Shown: positions 37,052 through 45,308 of the stretch, piece by piece
Position numbering within the stretch: position 1 is the first letter of the stretch
Layout: each line of letters begins with the position of its first letter
Assembly: GCF_900185715.1 (NCBI RefSeq)
Contig: NZ_FYAS01000007.1
Span: forward strand, 62,001-126,000
Source of the DNA: Allobosea sp. CS1GBMeth4
Lineage (GTDB): Bacteria > Pseudomonadota > Alphaproteobacteria > Rhizobiales > Beijerinckiaceae
Direction: 5' to 3'
DNA: 64,000 nt
Program-made: the position numbers and the translations under genes
Notes under the pieces: generated by a model
Seen by the model: the letters and a program-made list of their open reading frames with translations, nothing else
The model's database searches: none
Told to the model about the DNA's origin: nothing

Positions 37052-39763
37052 ATGAGTACATACCGCTTCGAGGCGCTGATGCAGCCTCGTTCGGTCGCGG
37101 TGGTCGGTGCCAGCGAACGCGCCGGATCCGTCGGCCAGGCCGTCGTCGCCAACCTCCGCGAGGGAGGCTTTGCGGGCGCGCTCGGCCTGGTCAATCCGCG
37201 CCACCGCATGATCGCGGGCACGACCTGCTATCCCGACCTCGCGTCCCTGCCCACGCCGCCCGATCTCGCCATCGTCTGCGCGCCGCCGGATGCGGCCCCC
37301 GGCATCGTCGAAACTGCGGCACGCCTTCGGATTCCGGCCTGTCTGGTCCTCACGGCCGGGCTCGGCCGCGGTCCCGGTTCGGCGGCCTGGGCGATACGCG
37401 ACCTCGGGCGCTCGTCCGGCATGCGGATCGTCGGGCCGAACTGCATCGGACTGATGTCGCCTTACGGCCACCTGAACGCCAGCTTCGCCTCCCGCCAGCT
37501 CAAGCAGGGCGATCTCGCCCTGATCTCGCAATCCGGCGCGGTCGCCGCCGGGCTGATCGACTGGGCGGCGACGCATCAGCTCGGCTTCTCCGGGGTGATC
37601 ACGCTCGGCGACCAGATCGACGTCGATTTCGGCGACTGCCTCGACCATTTCGCGATGGATCCGCGCACGCGCGCGATCCTGCTCTATGTCGAAGCGATCG
37701 CCGACCCGCGCAAGTTCATGTCGGCGGCGCGGGCCGCGGCGCGGGTCAAGCCCGTCGTCGTGATCAAAGCCGGACGCCATGCGCCGGCGGCGGCCGCGGC
37801 GGCGACGCACACCGGTGCGCTCGCCGGCTCCGACGCCGTCTACGACGCCGCCTTCAGGCGCGCGGGCCTGGTCAGGGCCTATGATGTCGCGGAGCTGTTC
37901 GCCGCTGCCGAGACGCTCGGGCGTCAGCGGCCCTTCGAGGGGAACCGGATCGCCCTCCTGACCAATGGCGGCGGCATCGGCGTCTTGGCCGTCGACCGCC
38001 TGATCGATCTCGGCAGCGAGCTTGCGACCCTGACGCAGGAGACCAAGGACCGGCTCGACGCGATCCTGCCGCCGTCATGGTCCCGCGCCAACCCGGTCGA
38101 CATCATCGGCGACGCCGACGCGGACCGGTTCGCCAGGGCGCTCGACATCCTGCTCGACGACGAGAGCAGCGACGCGGTGCTCGTGCTCGACGTCGCGACC
38201 CGCCTGACCAGCCAGCGCGAGGCGGCCGAGACGATCGCCAGGGTCGTCGAGCAGCGCCGCGCCCAGCGCATGTTCGCCAAGCCCGTCTTCACGGCCTGGA
38301 TCGGAGCCGACAGGGAGGCGGGGCCGGACCGCTTCGTCGCCGCGGGCATTCCGAACTTCCCGACCGAGGCCGATGCGGTCAGGGGAATGACGCACCTCAT
38401 CGCCTACCGGCGGGCGCAGTCCGAGCTGACGCGCATGCCGGACGCCATGCCGCAGGACTTCAGCCCCGACACGGAGACGGCGAGGAGGGTCATCGGCAAC
38501 GCCCTCGGCGGCGGCCGGAGCTGGCTCGATCCGATCGAGACGGCGCAGGTGCTGAGGGCCTACGACATCCCGACTGCGACCCCGCGCCTGGCCTCGACTC
38601 CGCAGGAGGCCGCGAGGCTCGGGGCGGAGGTGCTCGCCGAGGGCCATACGGTGGTGCTCAAGGTGCACTCGCCCGACATCGTGCACAAATCGGATGTCGA
38701 CGGGGTTGCGCTCGACCTGACGACTGCTGAGGCCGTGGGCGCGGCCGCCGAGACCATGCTGGCCCGCATCCGCGGCGTGCGGCCGGATGCGCTGATCTCC
38801 GGCTTCCTCATCCAGCCGATGATCCGGCGCCGCAACGGGCGCGAGCTGATCGCCGGCGTCGCCGACGATCCGACCTTCGGCCCCGTCGTCGTCTTCGGCC
38901 GGGGCGGAACGGCGGTCGAGGCCATCGCCGACAAGGCGCTGGCTCTGCCGCCTCTCGATCTGGACAGGGCGCGCGACCTGATCGCGCGCACCAGGGTCTC
39001 GCGGGTCCTCGCCGCCTACCGCAACGTTCCCGCCGCCAATCTCGACGCCGTCGCGACGACGCTCGTCAAGCTCGCCCAGCTCGCCACCGACTGCCCGGAG
39101 ATCTGCGAGCTCGATCTCAACCCGGTGCTGGCCGACCCTGACGGCGTCATCGTCGTCGACGCCAGGATCAGGCTGATGCCGGCGGGCGAGCGGCGCGAGG
39201 GCGACCATCCCCGCATGGTGATCAGGCCCTATCCACGCCATTGGGAGCGCGAGGCGGCGCTCAAGGACGGCCGCAAGCTCTGGATCCGGCCGCTGCGCCC
39301 TGAAGACGAGGCGCTCTATCCCGATTTCCTGGCCAGCGTCACCGATGACGATCTGCGCCGGCGCTTCTTCGCGTTGCCCGGCAAGCCCAGCCATGATTTC
39401 ATCGCGCGCCTGACGCAGCTGGATTATGCCCGCGCGATCGCGTTCGCGGCCATCTCGCAGGAAGACGGCCGCCTGCTCGGGGTCTCCCGGCTGCACGCCG
39501 ACGCCAATCACGAGCGCGGCGAATACGCCGTGCTGGTCCGGTCTGATCTCAAGGGCCAGGGCCTGGGCTGGACCCTGATGGGCCTGGTGATCGCCTGGGC
39601 CCGGCAGGAGGGGCTGTCGACCATCCAGGGGCAGGTCATGCGCGGCAACTCGACCATGCTGCAGATGTGCCAGGAGCTCGGCTTCCACATTCGGCCGGAC
39701 CCGAACGACCCGGAGCTGGTCGATGTCGAGCTCAGCGTCGGGCGCGCCGCGGCTGCCGTTTGA
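37052..39763 (+). CDS. ADP-forming acyl-CoA synthetase fused to GNAT acetyltransferase (Pat/YfiQ-like)
   Basis: A 903-residue fusion: CoA-binding domain (about 8-130), succinyl-CoA-ligase-like domain (about 150-460), ATP-grasp (about 480-700; VVLKVHSPDIVHKSDVDGV) and a C-terminal GNAT domain (about 735-890; LVRSDLKGQGLGWTLMG binds acetyl-CoA). This is the layout of protein lysine acetyltransferase Pat/YfiQ. Unlike the E. coli protein, which has lost the catalytic histidine of the ligase, THTGALAG keeps H253, so ligase activity may survive. GGAG precedes the ATG at 37052. The gene follows fixK by 108 bases and may be part of the same response. Confidence 0.92.
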   Translation: MSTYRFEALMQPRSVAVVGASERAGSVGQAVVANLREGGFAGALGLVNPRHRMIAGTTCYPDLASLPTPPDLAIVCAPPDAAPGIVETAARLRIPACLVLTAGLGRGPGSAAWAIRDLGRSSGMRIVGPNCIGLMSPYGHLNASFASRQLKQGDLALISQSGAVAAGLIDWAATHQLGFSGVITLGDQIDVDFGDCLDHFAMDPRTRAILLYVEAIADPRKFMSAARAAARVKPVVVIKAGRHAPAAAAAATHTGALAGSDAVYDAAFRRAGLVRAYDVAELFAAAETLGRQRPFEGNRIALLTNGGGIGVLAVDRLIDLGSELATLTQETKDRLDAILPPSWSRANPVDIIGDADADRFARALDILLDDESSDAVLVLDVATRLTSQREAAETIARVVEQRRAQRMFAKPVFTAWIGADREAGPDRFVAAGIPNFPTEADAVRGMTHLIAYRRAQSELTRMPDAMPQDFSPDTETARRVIGNALGGGRSWLDPIETAQVLRAYDIPTATPRLASTPQEAARLGAEVLAEGHTVVLKVHSPDIVHKSDVDGVALDLTTAEAVGAAAETMLARIRGVRPDALISGFLIQPMIRRRNGRELIAGVADDPTFGPVVVFGRGGTAVEAIADKALALPPLDLDRARDLIARTRVSRVLAAYRNVPAANLDAVATTLVKLAQLATDCPEICELDLNPVLADPDGVIVVDARIRLMPAGERREGDHPRMVIRPYPRHWEREAALKDGRKLWIRPLRPEDEALYPDFLASVTDDDLRRRFFALPGKPSHDFIARLTQLDYARAIAFAAISQEDGRLLGVSRLHADANHERGEYAVLVRSDLKGQGLGWTLMGLVIAWARQEGLSTIQGQVMRGNSTMLQMCQELGFHIRPDPNDPELVDVELSVGRAAAAV

Positions 39764-39935
39764 GGGAAATCAAGGCATGCCGGCGGGGCGCGTGCTCCAG
39801 CTTGACGATGGGTCGCAGGCGGCGGTTCCCGCCGGGGGCGCTTCGCTGCGCCGCAGGCGGCCACCCCATTCGTCCGTGCGGCTCCCATTTCGCCGGGCAC
39901 GGAGCGAATCGGCCCCATCATGAGGAGAACGTCCG

Positions 39936-40319
39936 ATGAAAGGTCTCAGCGCGATTTCACTGCGGCTCGCACGCTGCCGGGAGTTCCCGGAGGGCAACCC
40001 GCACGACGGCTACGAGATCGTCGCTCCGATCGACGCCGAGGGGCGGCTCGACACCGCCGCCTGGCACGCTCTGCGCGACCATTGCCGGGTCCGCCGGCTG
40101 AGCCCCGACGGAGCGACGCGTCACGGCAGGCTGGTCCATCGCGCCGGTGGGGCCGGGGGAGCGACCTGGGTGTTCGACTATGATGACCGGACGGACGCGG
40201 ACGACGAGGGCGGTTTCCGGCTCGACAGCCACCGGATGGCGCCGGGTGAATATCTCTCGATCAACGACGCCGACGGCAAGCTGCGGACCTATGCAGTCCT
40301 CGCCGTCAAGGCGGCGTGA
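39936..40319 (+). CDS. Conserved hypothetical protein, 127 residues
   Basis: Not recognised. A soluble acidic protein with the pattern ISLRLARCREFPEGNPHDGYE at the N-terminus, FDYDDRTDADDEGGFRL in the middle and PGEYLSINDADG near the end. AGGAGAACGTCCG before the ATG is a strong ribosome binding site. There are no membrane segments or signal. It is placed in the fixK/universal-stress region, so it may belong to the low-oxygen response, but no function can be assigned. Confidence 0.78.
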   Translation: MKGLSAISLRLARCREFPEGNPHDGYEIVAPIDAEGRLDTAAWHALRDHCRVRRLSPDGATRHGRLVHRAGGAGGATWVFDYDDRTDADDEGGFRLDSHRMAPGEYLSINDADGKLRTYAVLAVKAA

Positions 40320-40377
40320 GCCCGCGTGACCGGCACGTCGCTTCGAATGCCGCACACGGCTGCATGCCGCAATCCGT

Positions 40378-40391
40378 TTGCGGTCGGTCAA
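40378..40391 (+). promoter_or_regulatory. Weak FixK-type box
   Basis: TTGCGGTCGGTCAA matches the relaxed FixK2 pattern TTG(A/C)-N6-(T/G)CAA but only seven of ten positions of TTGAT-N4-ATCAA. It lies 158 bases before the start at 40550, much further than the other boxes in this region, so it is the least certain of the set. Confidence 0.25.
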
Positions 40392-40549
40392 GGACCCGCC
40401 GGCCGGCGCTGCTAATCTGCCGGCTTGGGGTTCGGAAGGAAGGCTGCGCGCAGCAGGGGAATGCCGGGGATGCGCGCTCGCTCAGCCGGGCGTTCCACCC
40501 CGCGCAGCCGGCCGGCCGGGATGGCGGGAATGGCGTGGATGGCAGGGGC

Positions 40550-40930
40550 ATGAACGATGATTTCGTCAGTCTGTTCAGTCGGCTGCCAGCCGAGCAGCGA
40601 AGCCGGATCGAAACGCGCTTCCTGGTGACCCTGGCGCATGGCGTCCACATGCTCGCTTTCGTCGCGCCGTCCGACAATGTGCTGCGACGACTCTCCGCCA
40701 ACGCCGAGACGATCTCGGGAGTCGCCGCCTGCGACGGCTATCGCGTCGGCGATTTCGAGCGTCTGGCCCAAGCCGCGCCGCCGGATCTCGACGCCTCTCG
40801 AAAGCTCAATGCGCTGGTCGACCTGATATGGCGCACGGCGCAATTCCAGCGCGATCCCCAGCTGCGCAAGGCCCTGGTCGATCTCGTCGATCGATATTGC
40901 GCGATGCCGCCGCGCTGCTATCACGGCTAG
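40550..40930 (+). CDS. Hypothetical protein, 126 residues
   Basis: Not recognised. Start chosen at the ATG at 40550, which follows GGCAGGGG; the frame is open further upstream but has no good start. A soluble, probably helical protein (LSANAETISGVAACDG; LNALVDLIWRTAQFQRDPQL), with no signal peptide, membrane segment or known motif. The neighbours are stress genes. Confidence 0.65.
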   Translation: MNDDFVSLFSRLPAEQRSRIETRFLVTLAHGVHMLAFVAPSDNVLRRLSANAETISGVAACDGYRVGDFERLAQAAPPDLDASRKLNALVDLIWRTAQFQRDPQLRKALVDLVDRYCAMPPRCYHG

Positions 40931-41058
40931 AAATCTGGCGAAGCGATCAAGCAGCAAGGATGAAGAAGCTGCGGTAAGTCCCTACTGAACGCGCAATTTC
41001 TCTGCCGTTGGCATGCCGTCGACCGAACCCGGTTCGGCGGCGCTGCGCGAACAGCCGA

Positions 41059-41328
41059 TCAGTGCCGCGGGCCGTCTCGCCGGGTCACGTCGAAGAACGT
41101 GCCGTTCGGGCAGAAGGAGGGGCTGCGCTCGGCGGATTGATGCTCCTCGATCCACCTGCTGCATTCCTGCTGCGCGTCGCACCACAGGCAGCGCCGATTG
41201 GCCGCCTCGTAGAGCCGTCCGCGGCTCGCCGCCAGCTCCGGCGTCACGCCGATCCGCTCCATCATCGCGCCCATCAACCGGGCCTGCCGCTCGAAACGTC
41301 TCCTGAGCCAGATATCCATGGCGTTCAT
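41059..41328 (-). CDS. DUF6455 family small protein
   Basis: An 89-residue protein. The N-terminal part (MDIWLRRRFERQARLMGAMM) leads into a helical stretch, then a cysteine-rich part with RCLWCDAQQECSRWI and FCPNGTFFD: CxxC, a third Cys and a late Cys-Pro-Asn, the pattern of DUF6455 proteins, which may bind a metal or an iron-sulfur cluster. The frame is open far upstream, but ATG 41328 or 41319 is the sensible start. It is divergent from the universal stress gene at 41521, with a FixK-type box in between. Confidence 0.82.
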   Translation of the reverse strand: MNAMDIWLRRRFERQARLMGAMMERIGVTPELAASRGRLYEAANRRCLWCDAQQECSRWIEEHQSAERSPSFCPNGTFFDVTRRDGPRH

Positions 41329-41449
41329 CCCGTCGCTGCCCCGGATGGCGGCATCATAGCGACGGCGCGAAGCCGCTCCTTGATCTCGAACAAACCGGCT
41401 TCCGCGGCGGCTGCGCGCCATGCCTCGCGAGAGCGCGAAGGGCGGGCCT

Positions 41450-41463
41450 TTGACGCGCATCAA
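41450..41463. promoter_or_regulatory. FNR/FixK box before universal stress gene
   Basis: TTGAC-GCGC-ATCAA matches nine of ten positions of TTGAT-N4-ATCAA. It lies 57 bases before the start codon at 41521. The divergent DUF6455 gene starts 122 bases away on the other side and could share it. Confidence 0.65.
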
Positions 41464-41520
41464 GGCGCAGCCAGGTCCGGCGGATAGACTTCGACAAATC
41501 GTTCTCAGCGGAGGCTGGTG

Positions 41521-42345
41521 ATGTCCTATGCCGAGATTCTCGTCGCGCTTGGCGACGACGAACCCGCCTTCCGGCGCGCGGCGTTCGCGGGGGCGCTCGC
41601 CGGCCAGCTGGGCGCAGGCCTCCGCGGTGTCATGTCCCGCTGGCCGCGGACGCCGCAGATCGAGCCGAGCGCCACGATCGGAATGGTCGGCGAACTGCTG
41701 GCCGAGGCACGGACCTGCTGCAGTCTCGACCTCGCCGCAGCCGAGACCCGATTCCGCGATTCGGTCGGGGCGAGGGTCGGTCGGGTGTCCTTCACCGGCG
41801 GAATCGGGTCGATGACCGAAGCGGTCCTGCGCAATGGCCGCCGGGCCGACCTGATCGTGATCGGGCCGGCGGTCCCGTCCGACGACGAGCACGACCGCTG
41901 CGATGCGCGCGCCGTCCTCAGCCTCGGCGGTCGCCCCGTCATGGTCGTTCCGTCCGATTGCGCGGCGCCGGCCGTGCCGCGTCGCATCGCCGTGGCCTGG
42001 CGCGATTGCCGGCCCGCGCGGCGCGTCCTGCGCGAGGCGCTGCCGTTGCTGCGCCGGGCCGAGCAGGTCTCGGTGATCGCGATGGACGAGGTGCTGTCGG
42101 TGACGCCGGACAGCAGCGTCGCCGATGTCGTCGACTTCCTGCACGGTCACGGCGTTCCCGCCCGCGCCACCGACCGCACCGGCTCGTCGCTGCTCTGCGA
42201 AGGCCTGCTTCGCTCGATCGAACGGGACGCCGACCTGCTGGTCGCGCCGGCCTATTGCAGCAATCAGCTCGTCAGTTCCGAGCTCGTGCGCCAGACGACG
42301 CAGATGCTGACGCGCTGCCGGATTCCCTGCCTTCTCGCCAACTGA
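41521..42345 (+). CDS. Universal stress protein, tandem UspA domains
   Basis: A 274-residue protein made of two UspA-fold halves. The first starts EILVALGDDEPAFRRA; the second starts RRIAVAWRDCRPARRVLREALPLL and ends with DLLVAPAYCSNQ, where other Usp proteins have a GxYGHS nucleotide loop, so its ATP binding is doubtful. The start at 41521 follows GCGGAGG. Usp proteins support survival under energy or oxygen limitation. Preceded by a near-consensus FixK box. It faces another Usp gene tail to tail across a repeat-filled gap. Confidence 0.85.
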   Translation: MSYAEILVALGDDEPAFRRAAFAGALAGQLGAGLRGVMSRWPRTPQIEPSATIGMVGELLAEARTCCSLDLAAAETRFRDSVGARVGRVSFTGGIGSMTEAVLRNGRRADLIVIGPAVPSDDEHDRCDARAVLSLGGRPVMVVPSDCAAPAVPRRIAVAWRDCRPARRVLREALPLLRRAEQVSVIAMDEVLSVTPDSSVADVVDFLHGHGVPARATDRTGSSLLCEGLLRSIERDADLLVAPAYCSNQLVSSELVRQTTQMLTRCRIPCLLAN

Positions 42346-42452
42346 CCGACCTGCGGCATCTCGGGGGCGGCCAGCCGGGCTGCGAGGCGGGGCGAGCCAG
42401 ATCGGCCGTGCCTGCGCCTTCTCGATCAGCTTGGATCGCGCGAACCGTGACT

Positions 42453-42533
42453 TGCGAGGCGCGCAACGACAAGCAATCCAGGGCGGGAGAACGCGACGTC
42501 CCCCTGGATTGCTTCGCTGCGCTCGCAATGACG
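42453..42533. repeat. Palindromic intergenic repeat (AAGCAATCCAGGG hairpin)
   Basis: AAGCAATCCAGGG at 42471-42483 pairs perfectly with CCCTGGATTGCTT at 42502-42514, leaving an 18-base loop. Outer TGCGAG (42453-42458) pairs with CTCGCA (42522-42527). It ends CGCAATGACG. It resembles dispersed extragenic palindromes that I know from Bradyrhizobium and Rhodopseudomonas genomes. It sits between two convergent genes and could also end transcription. Confidence 0.7.
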
Positions 42534-42544
42534 AGTCGGCCCCG

Positions 42545-42558
42545 TCGGAACGGGCTCT
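42545..42558. repeat. Lone half of the TAGAG palindromic repeat
   Basis: The 14 bases TCGGAACGGGCTCT are identical to the arm ending the repeat at 45256-45308 (read as its complement) and starting the one at 53717-53763. No partner arm of this type is found next to it, so it looks like a remnant. Confidence 0.5.
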
Positions 42559-42570
42559 AAGCTAAGAGTG

Positions 42571-42621
42571 AGAGACGGATTCACCGATCAGATCGATTCA
42601 ATCTGATCGGATCCGGCTCTA
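42571..42621. repeat. TAGAG palindromic repeat, copy A
   Basis: Perfect inner stem CCGATCAGAT (42584-42593) and ATCTGATCGG (42601-42610) with a 7-base loop; outer AGAG and CTCT. Read leftward it begins with TAGAGCC, and its TAG is the stop codon of the universal stress gene at 42619-43467. Arms are shared with copies at 45256 and 53717. Confidence 0.75.
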
Positions 42622-43467
42622 ATGCGACATCAGGCAACAGACCGGCGCCGCCTCGAGCAGGTCGGCGGTCATGCCTCCGAGCAGCCATTCCCGCATCCGG
42701 CTGTGGCCGTAGGCGCCGGAAACGATCAGGTCGGCATTCTGCCGGCGCGCACAATCGATGAGCTCCTGCGCCGCGTGGCTGGCGATGTCGGGCCGAACGT
42801 CGACATCGGCGGTGACGCCGTGCAGGGCGAGATGGCTGCGGACATCCTCCGCTCCCTGCTCGGCCGCTCCCTGTCCGACGCAGACGATGGTCACCGCCCG
42901 GGCGCGCTTCAGGAACGGCATGGCGTCGCAGACGGCACGCCGTGCCTCCCGCGTGTCGCGCCAGGCGATCAGGATGGTCTCCGCGGCCAGTTCCGTGACG
43001 TCCGGCGGCGCGACGAGCATGGGGCGGCCGAGATCCATGACGAGATCGGCAGGCGTCAGGCCCATCCGGCCCTGCGGCGCATCCAGCGAGCCCTGGCGGG
43101 CGACCACGACGATGTCGGCCGCCCGCGCATTGCCGAGGACGAAGGGCAGGGGTGTCTCGATAGCGCTGCGCCAGACGATGTCGTTGTAGTGGCCGGCGAC
43201 GCGCCGGAAGATCGTCTCCGCCTTGGCGAGGTCCTCACCGGCGGCCTTCCTCGCTTCGTCGATCAGCAGCGCGTCGACGCCGACGGCGCCATCGCCCAGA
43301 TAGGGCACCACGAACTCCTGCGCGGCGATGCCGATCAGCCGGCTGCCGAACCGTTCGGCGAGCGACAGAGAGAGCCTGACCCGGTCGGCCGCGCCGGCAC
43401 CGAGATTGAGCGGTACCATGATGCTGGCGAAACCGGATTCCCGTGGTGCATCCCCGATCCGTTCCAT
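42619..43467 (-). CDS. Universal stress protein, tandem UspA domains
   Basis: A 282-residue protein with two UspA halves. The first starts ASIMVPLNLGAGAADR and the second starts AAETILIAWRDTREARRAV. The second ends VSGAYGHSRMREWLLGGMT, with the Gx-HSR-phosphate-loop pattern intact, so nucleotide binding is plausible. Start 43467 follows GGGAGATCGTC. A degenerate FixK box lies 58 bases upstream. The stop codon TAG is provided by a palindromic repeat. Confidence 0.9.
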   Translation of the reverse strand: MERIGDAPRESGFASIMVPLNLGAGAADRVRLSLSLAERFGSRLIGIAAQEFVVPYLGDGAVGVDALLIDEARKAAGEDLAKAETIFRRVAGHYNDIVWRSAIETPLPFVLGNARAADIVVVARQGSLDAPQGRMGLTPADLVMDLGRPMLVAPPDVTELAAETILIAWRDTREARRAVCDAMPFLKRARAVTIVCVGQGAAEQGAEDVRSHLALHGVTADVDVRPDIASHAAQELIDCARRQNADLIVSGAYGHSRMREWLLGGMTADLLEAAPVCCLMSH

Positions 43468-43525
43468 GACGATCTCCCTGCTCCCTTTGGACGATGGAGT
43501 TTCGGCCCGGATGCCGGGAACGACA

Positions 43526-43539
43526 TTGATCTGCCACAA
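43526..43539 (-). promoter_or_regulatory. Degenerate FNR/FixK box before universal stress gene
   Basis: Read leftward, TTGTG-GCAG-ATCAA matches eight of ten positions of TTGAT-N4-ATCAA, with one half-site perfect. It ends 58 bases before the start at 43467, the same spacing as the better boxes in this region, which supports it. Confidence 0.5.
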
Positions 43540-43593
43540 GCTTCGGTGCGCCTCGCGCGGCCAACCAGGCTGGGTTGACGGCGCCGTGTCGGC

Positions 43594-45135
43594 TCAACCG
43601 CGCCGGCGGGCGACCTCCGCGAGGGCGGCTTTCACGGCGGCCGCGACGCTCCCTGCGTCGGCGTCGGCGCGGATCACGGTCCAGTCGGTCGCCGCGCCGC
43701 CTCGCGCCAGCTGCTGTGCGACCACCGCGGCGGTCGCGTCCGACGGGTCTCCGCGCCGGGCCTTGACGCGCTCGACCAGCACCGTCTCCGGTGCATCGAG
43801 CCAGATGCCGCGGAACGCGACGCCGGCCGCGGCCGCGATACCGGCGAAGTGATCGCGATCGGCCGGCCGGTCGAATACCGCGTCGGCGACGACCGCATGG
43901 CCGCCGGCGAGGACGAGCTCCGCCGTTCTGCCGAGTTCGGCGTAGACACGGGCGGAGACCTCGGATGCATAGGCATCGGCCGGCAGACGGGTCTGCGGGG
44001 TGGCCCCGAACTGCCGTTTTCGGAAGCGATCGCTCGAGACTACGCGCGCGCCGGGCGCGACGCCGAGCGACGGCGCGATCTCGGCCGCGACCGTCGATTT
44101 GCCCGAGCCGGAATAGCCGCCGATGGCGGTGAGGGACGCCGGGGTCTCGCGCAGAAGGTCGCGGCAGAGATCGAGATAGGCGCGAGCCTCGGCGCACGTT
44201 TGCGGACCCGCCTCATCGGCGGCGGCCGCACTGGCCGTCACATGGGCCCGGACGGCGGCGCGAACCGCCATGAAGAGCGGAAGCAGGACAATGCCCGCCT
44301 CGTCGCCGGTCGCGTCGAGATAGCGGTTGAACAGCACGTTCGCCAGATCGTGCGCGCCGCGATGCCACAGATCCATCAGCACGAAGGCGAGATCGTAGAG
44401 GAGGTCGGTCGTCGCCAGCTCCTCGTCGAATTCGAGGCAGTCGAACAGTGTCGGCTCGCCGCCGATCAGGCAGATGTTGCGCAGGTGCAGATCGCCGTGC
44501 ACGCGCCGCACGCGCCCGTCGCGGGCCCGCCGGTCGAGCAGGTCGGCATGGCGCAGCAAGGCCGCCCGGCAGGCTGCATCGGCTTCGGCCACGGCGCCCG
44601 GGGGAAGCAGGTGCGCCGCGGCGAAGGCGCGCGCATTGACGTCCAGCACATGGCGCAGGCGCGCGGCGCCGTCCGGGTCGGTGGCGACCGGAGCCGAGCG
44701 ATGGAAGGCGGCGATGGCGTTGGCGAGCGCCTCGATCTGCGCCGCCGTCAGCTGTCCGGCCGCTGCCAGCCTGTCGAACAGCAGGGCGCCGTCGAAACGC
44801 CGCATCTCAAGGACGGCGTCGACGAGCGGCCCCGACCCGTTCAGCGCGAGGCGGCCGTCCGGCTCGCGCGTGATCCGGTGCACGCGGCGATAGAGGTGCG
44901 GCGCGGTCCGGCGATTCAGCTCCAGTTCGCGCTCGCACAGCTCCAAACGGCGCTGCGGGCTCGACAGGTCGAGATAGGGCAGCCGCACCGGCCGCTTCAG
45001 TTTCAGGGCATGCTCGCCGAGCAGCAGCACGGTCGAGATATGGGTGGAGATCGTCTCGTCCGGCGGCTGGCCGGTGCCGAAGCCCTGCCGCGAGCACAGC
45101 AGCGCCGTGATCTCGTTCTGCCCGTCGTCGTTCAT
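43594..45135 (-). CDS. APH-like kinase fused to P-loop kinase domain
   Basis: A 513-residue fusion. The N-terminal part (about 1-320) is aminoglycoside-phosphotransferase-like: GEHALKLKRPV, and the catalytic loop VHGDLHLRNICLIGGEPTLFDC (first 20 residues). The C-terminal part has a P-loop GYSGSGKST near residue 338 and ATP-kinase features like those of the gluconokinase/zeta-toxin group. Annotated elsewhere as AAA family ATPase; its substrate is unknown and antibiotic resistance should not be assumed. The ATG at 45135 is chosen because upstream codons have no ribosome binding site. A FixK box lies 51 bases upstream. Confidence 0.85.
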   Translation of the reverse strand: MNDDGQNEITALLCSRQGFGTGQPPDETISTHISTVLLLGEHALKLKRPVRLPYLDLSSPQRRLELCERELELNRRTAPHLYRRVHRITREPDGRLALNGSGPLVDAVLEMRRFDGALLFDRLAAAGQLTAAQIEALANAIAAFHRSAPVATDPDGAARLRHVLDVNARAFAAAHLLPPGAVAEADAACRAALLRHADLLDRRARDGRVRRVHGDLHLRNICLIGGEPTLFDCLEFDEELATTDLLYDLAFVLMDLWHRGAHDLANVLFNRYLDATGDEAGIVLLPLFMAVRAAVRAHVTASAAAADEAGPQTCAEARAYLDLCRDLLRETPASLTAIGGYSGSGKSTVAAEIAPSLGVAPGARVVSSDRFRKRQFGATPQTRLPADAYASEVSARVYAELGRTAELVLAGGHAVVADAVFDRPADRDHFAGIAAAAGVAFRGIWLDAPETVLVERVKARRGDPSDATAAVVAQQLARGGAATDWTVIRADADAGSVAAAVKAALAEVARRRG

Positions 45136-45186
45136 CGGCCTGCTCCGGCTGCCGCTGCAGGATAGACGGCGCCTGCGCCGGCAACC

Positions 45187-45200
45187 TTGATGTCTCTCAA
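45187..45200 (-). promoter_or_regulatory. FNR/FixK box before the APH/P-loop fusion gene
   Basis: Read leftward, TTGAG-AGAC-ATCAA matches nine of ten positions of TTGAT-N4-ATCAA, 51 bases before the start at 45135. Confidence 0.65.
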
Positions 45201-45255
45201 GCGCACCCGTTCCCGCACCGGGCGAACCCGGCGGCGGCGGCGCGGTTCCGGCGCC

Positions 45256-45308
45256 AGAGCCCGTTCCGATCAGCTTGCACCGCATACTGATCGGTGAATC
45301 CGTCTCTA
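45256..45308. repeat. TAGAG palindromic repeat, copy B
   Basis: Inner stem CCGATCAG (45266-45273) and CTGATCGG (45287-45294) with a 13-base loop; outer AGAG (45256-45259) and CTCT (45304-45307). Read leftward it begins TAGAGACGG and supplies the TAG stop of the P-type ATPase gene. One arm is shared exactly (19 bases) with copy A, the other (16 bases) with copy C. Confidence 0.75.

Noticed and set aside
39813-39826. TTGACGATGGGTCG as a FixK box before the 127-residue hypothetical
   Set aside because: The second half-site does not match.
41329-42528. Upstream extension of the DUF6455 gene to a 489-residue protein
   Set aside because: The extra part is antisense to a clear universal stress gene; only the last 89 residues match a family.
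43594-45135. Aminoglycoside resistance gene
   Set aside because: The APH-like fold is fused to a P-loop kinase and sits in a stress cluster; the fold alone does not imply drug resistance.
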